A program made the position numbers and the translations under genes. Below the pieces are notes generated by a model. It was not told the DNA's origin and did not search any database. It was given only the letters and a program-made list of their open reading frames with translations. 64,000 bases of DNA from Tetrahymena elliotti 4EA (Eukaryota; Ciliophora; Oligohymenophorea; Hymenostomatida; Tetrahymenidae). Position 1 is the first letter of the stretch; every line of letters starts with the position of its first letter. Shown piece after piece: positions 60,676-64,000 of the stretch. Where the stretch lies: positions 562,761 to 626,760 of the forward strand of contig JH720321.1 in assembly GCA_000231825.2 (NCBI GenBank). Reading direction: 5' to 3'.

Positions 60676-63600
60676 TCAAAAATAAGATTTTCTGGGAAAC
60701 GTTGCACTTTTTATTTCCCATTAACCTTCTGAATTAATACTATGTCTCAGTTTTAACCCTCTTATTTAATTTCCAACTTATCCATTTTGAGGAATAAATA
60801 TTGAGCTTCTAGCTGATCTATTTTTCAGTGGTGAAGAAGGTAAAAAACCATTTACTTAGGACTCTGAATAATTTTCTGAAACACTACGACCAATTAAAGG
60901 TGCATGAAAAATCGTTGATTTAGACCTATCCATACTCTCGAGCATATTTTAATTGCGAGAAATGTTAAATGCTTAAATGAATTTATTAATTTAATTATTT
61001 TTCTTTTTGTCTTTGATTTTACTAAGAACATTTGTTAAATTGTATTTAGGGAAATATTTTTCAAAGTCCTTAGATTTATCAAATTCTAAAATTGATGATT
61101 CATTTTCTTGAGAAATTTAAACATCTAATTTGTCATATATTGCATTCACTTTCTTTGTAATTTAGTCAAGATTATAAAACATTTCAACTCTGTTGAATTT
61201 ACTTGAGCTTGTAGACTGATGTCTTCTGCTTCTAGGTGAATTACTGCTTGAGAATGAATCTTATCGTCTTATAAAATTCATAGCTTATTAGTAAATAGAG
61301 AGTTAATTCTAAGGTGTTTATATGCCATTTATTCCTCTACTAATACTACTTCTGTGTGAATTTAAATGAGATTATTAAAATGAAAAATTATTTTAGTTAG
61401 ATTATTAAAGAGCCTATGGTATTCCCATATTTGAAATACTAGATTTATTATAAAAATTTTAGTTATGAGAAAGGTTATTTAAGTTGCTTTGGGAGCTTGT
61501 CCTTGATCTACTTACTAACAAAGAACCGTACTAAAAATGATTACTATTATCATTTTTGTTAGGTGAATTTATATTTTCATAAATAGATTTTTAACCAGAT
61601 ATCTTTGGTGTTTAATTAAGGTCTAACTAACATTAGCATTAACTGCAAATTTGTGGGGAAGTTATGTTATTTGGATTCAAAAAAAAATTAGAACTGCTAC
61701 TGAAAGAATTGTTTGTCTAATTTTTGGGGGAACTGATTGATTTTCTCTATTTAAGTTAAGCTATTCTAGGAAATTCTTTTTTTTACATAGATGCTGTTGA
61801 TGCAATTTAGGAAGAAAATGTAAGAAAAGGCTGTTTGCCTTCTTAAGACTATGATCTTCTTTAGAATAAACTCGATGATTAAACATTATTTAATAGGGTT
61901 TTAGGATCGCCAGGGGATTTAAAACTTTTTACACTTTGCATACTTTCTTTACGAGGTAATAAATCTGTATCAGTATGGAGTACTTCTTAATGATATTTTT
62001 AATTGTTGTTACTATATTTTTCATCACCTTAGTTTTTTTAAGCAAAATTGTCATTATTTGTGAAGTCAATCGCACTTTACCTTTTTATAGTATTTAATTT
62101 TTAACTAAATTTTGATTGCTTAATTGTTTAATTTGTTAGCATTTATTTAAAGTTGATATGTTCATTTTATGGCTCTCCGTTAGAATTCCCTGTAGATATT
62201 CTACGATCTCCATTACTAACTGAAGAGTTAGATGTATCTAATATAAAATCTTATCCGGAAAATTTTATCTTTTTATCAGTAACAAGAAGGCATGGAGGAG
62301 TTTTAAGTTTTTCATCTTTTTTAGAATCTTAGCTTTTTCTATGAATTGATAACTGACTATCACTTTCACCTGAATCCTCATGGATGATGTTATTTTCACT
62401 AGATTATACAGAATCTTAGCTATTTTTTTTCCCTCTTGTTTCGGGTGTTTTTGGAGATAAATCTTTTAAACTCCCTTTCAAGGTAAATTCTTAATTTTTT
62501 TCTAATTCTTAATCTATTTCTTATTAATTTTAATTTTAAGATGGTGACTTTTCATCAGGCATAAAAAATTTATGTCGAGGAGTTTATTTATAGTACTCTT
62601 CATCATCATCATCTTCTTCATCTACATCTTCAATACATGAGAGCTCAGATACTGAAGAATGAGTTTCTGGCATTAGTTCTTCATACTCTTCTTAGATATC
62701 TTCAGCTGCTTCTTTTAATAATTCAATATCTTTTAAAGTAGAATATTTTTCCTTATCAACTCTTTTGTAATGAGTTCTCTGCTAACCTGGATTGAAATTA
62801 TATTTCTTAAAGCATTATAATTTATTAGGTATGAATTAAACCATAGGGCAACCAGCTACCAAGTGCTCTGAGCTTTTACAACTGTAGCAATTTACTCCTA
62901 TTTATCCAAAATCACGACTATAAAGCACCTAATCTTTAATCAAATGAAACATTTCTTAGTCTCTAGGAAACATTTTCAATAAATTTAAGAAATCATCTCT
63001 TTCAATCTTCAGAAGAGTAGCAAAATCTATACTTCTAACACTCAGAGATCTCTCTAAGCCAGTATAAAACCCTATTTCTCCAAAATACTGTCCTTTGTTG
63101 AGTTCTATCATATAAAATAATTTTTTAGTTTTTCTTAATTAAAAATTTTATTTTTTTTATTGTGGTAAATTTGAATTAAATCATAGAATGATACAATTAA
63201 AAAAAATCTACAAGCTAAATTGTATAATATTTGATTAATTAATTAGATTTAAAAATTATTAAATTTTTATATTTAATCAGATTTAAAAATTATTAAATTT
63301 TTATATTTAATCAGAAAATATTTTTTTATATTTAATCAGAAAATATTTTTTTACTTTATATTTGAATAATTGAGTGGGTCTTATCATTATCTATGAATAC
63401 TTCAACTGAACCACTTTCTATAAAATAAATAGCAGAATCATCATGCTAATTTCTTTATATAATAACTTATTATGGAGTAAATCTATATTCCTTGACAATA
63501 TTTAGTGTTTTTTTCAGAAGTCTCTCTGAAAATTTATTGGAAAAGACTTTATTGTCTTTTAAAATTAGTTTGTTTGCTTCTAAATTTAGTTTTTCTTTTA

Positions 63601-64000
63601 GATTGTGTGCTAATTATTAGATAATTTTTTGTTCTTACTCAACGTTAGTTATATTTTGCTACCTCCAAAAAAATTCTAAATATTCTCTAATTTAGAACCT
63701 TAATTCCCTACTTATGTTCTTTTTATTCATATATTAGTTAATTATTTACATATTCTTATTCAGTTATTTTTGCTCTCTATTTATTTCATCTAAAATAAAA
63801 CCAATTGCATTCACACTGTTTATAAAATTGAGATAGAGTAAAATTTAAAGAACAAAATATGTATTATAATTATATTTACCTATATGCAAAAACACCACAT
63901 GCTAATAATATAGTCACTACAGCAAAAAATACTTCTGTTAAATTTGCTGGAGTAATGTCACCATATCCTACGGTAACCATTGTCACAGTTATATAGTAAT
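60676..64000 (-). CDS. CNG/HCN/EAG-type K+ channel, 5' end beyond window
   Basis: The visible part starts at the pore (YYITVTMVTVGYGDITPANL), whose GYGD filter indicates K+ selectivity, then S6 (FAYSVNAIGFIL), and a C-linker. The cyclic-nucleotide-binding domain has YFIESGSVEVFIDNDKTHSI and the phosphate cassette FGEIGFYTGLERSLSV with its Arg. Exons are 64000-63880, 63815-63355 and 63104-60676. After the domain comes CYSCKSSEHLVAGCP, a C-x2-C-x4-H-x4-C zinc-knuckle pattern, then an acidic/Ser-rich tail of over 600 residues (EDVDEEDDDDEEYYKQTPR) with many Gln/Asn and phosphorylatable sites. The stop is TGA 60678-60676. The voltage sensor S1-S4 lies to the right of the window. Such channels are numerous in ciliates and control membrane potential and ciliary beating. 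Confidence 0.92.
63245..63355. repeat. Intronic tandem repeats (34 bp x2, then 25 bp x2)
   Basis: Within the K+ channel intron 63105-63354, the 34-bp unit at 63245-63278 is repeated exactly at 63279-63312. A 25-bp derivative (AGAAAATATTTTTTTATATT plus TTAATC) follows at 63313-63337, with a partial copy after it up to the intron's 5' splice site. Confidence 0.85.

Noticed and set aside
1..64000. Search for CRISPR, phage, transposase or bacterial-style gene clusters
   Set aside because: None seen; gene structure, genetic code and introns are those of a ciliate nucleus.
1..64000. Search for tRNA genes
   Set aside because: No convincing T-loop plus anticodon arm arrangement was found by eye; an automated tRNA scan would be decisive.

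Overview
The window looks like a macronuclear chromosome of a ciliate, most likely Tetrahymena thermophila or a close relative. The evidence is in the sequence. The DNA is very AT-rich. Almost every gene reads through many in-frame TAA and TAG codons (read as Gln) and ends only at TGA. Introns are short, AT-rich and GT-AG. A 5S rRNA fragment pair is also present. No bacterial-type operon, CRISPR array, phage or transposase was seen.

Layout from left to right: the 3' part of a coiled-coil gene (1-1234, -); an unidentified 641-aa gene (2391-4316, -); a 5S rRNA locus interrupted by a 680-base N gap (5045-5898); a two-domain cyclic-nucleotide-binding-fold protein (6655-9745, +); an unidentified 875-aa protein (10958-13764, +); two small spliced genes (14263-14841 and 14962-15808, -); a METTL14-type MT-A70 methyltransferase (17026-18544, -); a very large Gln/Asn-rich protein (19825-~24235, -); ribosome-assembly factor RLP24 (26955-28009, +); ciliary adenylate kinase AK7 (29702-33307, +); oligosaccharyltransferase subunit OST3/OST6 (33889-35685, -); snoRNP core protein NOP56 (36678-39033, +); a 108-aa coiled-coil protein (39967-40293, +); a PP2C phosphatase (41259-44591, -); a papain-family cysteine protease (46165-47353, -); a secreted double-GH18 chitinase-like protein (51505-53730, +); a long coiled-coil protein (54899-58572, +); and a cyclic-nucleotide-gated-type K+ channel lacking its 5' end (60676-64000, -).

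The genes do not form one pathway. Recurring themes are ribosome and nucleolus work (5S rRNA, RLP24, NOP56), cilia and cyclic-nucleotide/ion signalling (AK7, K+ channel, the cyclic-nucleotide-binding-fold protein, coiled-coil proteins, PP2C), and the secretory/hydrolytic system (OST3/6, cysteine protease, GH18). Intergenic DNA is extremely AT-rich. The largest gene-free stretch (47354-51504) separates the divergent protease and GH18 genes and carries three degenerate repeat units, with a probable fourth near 59.87 kb.

Exon models were worked out by hand from reading frame, GT-AG sites and protein similarity. For METTL14, RLP24, NOP56, PP2C, the protease, the 875-aa protein and the two small spliced genes, all exons add up to a whole number of codons. 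The OST3/6 gene, the cyclic-nucleotide-binding-fold gene and the 5' end of the Gln/Asn-rich gene retain unresolved joins.
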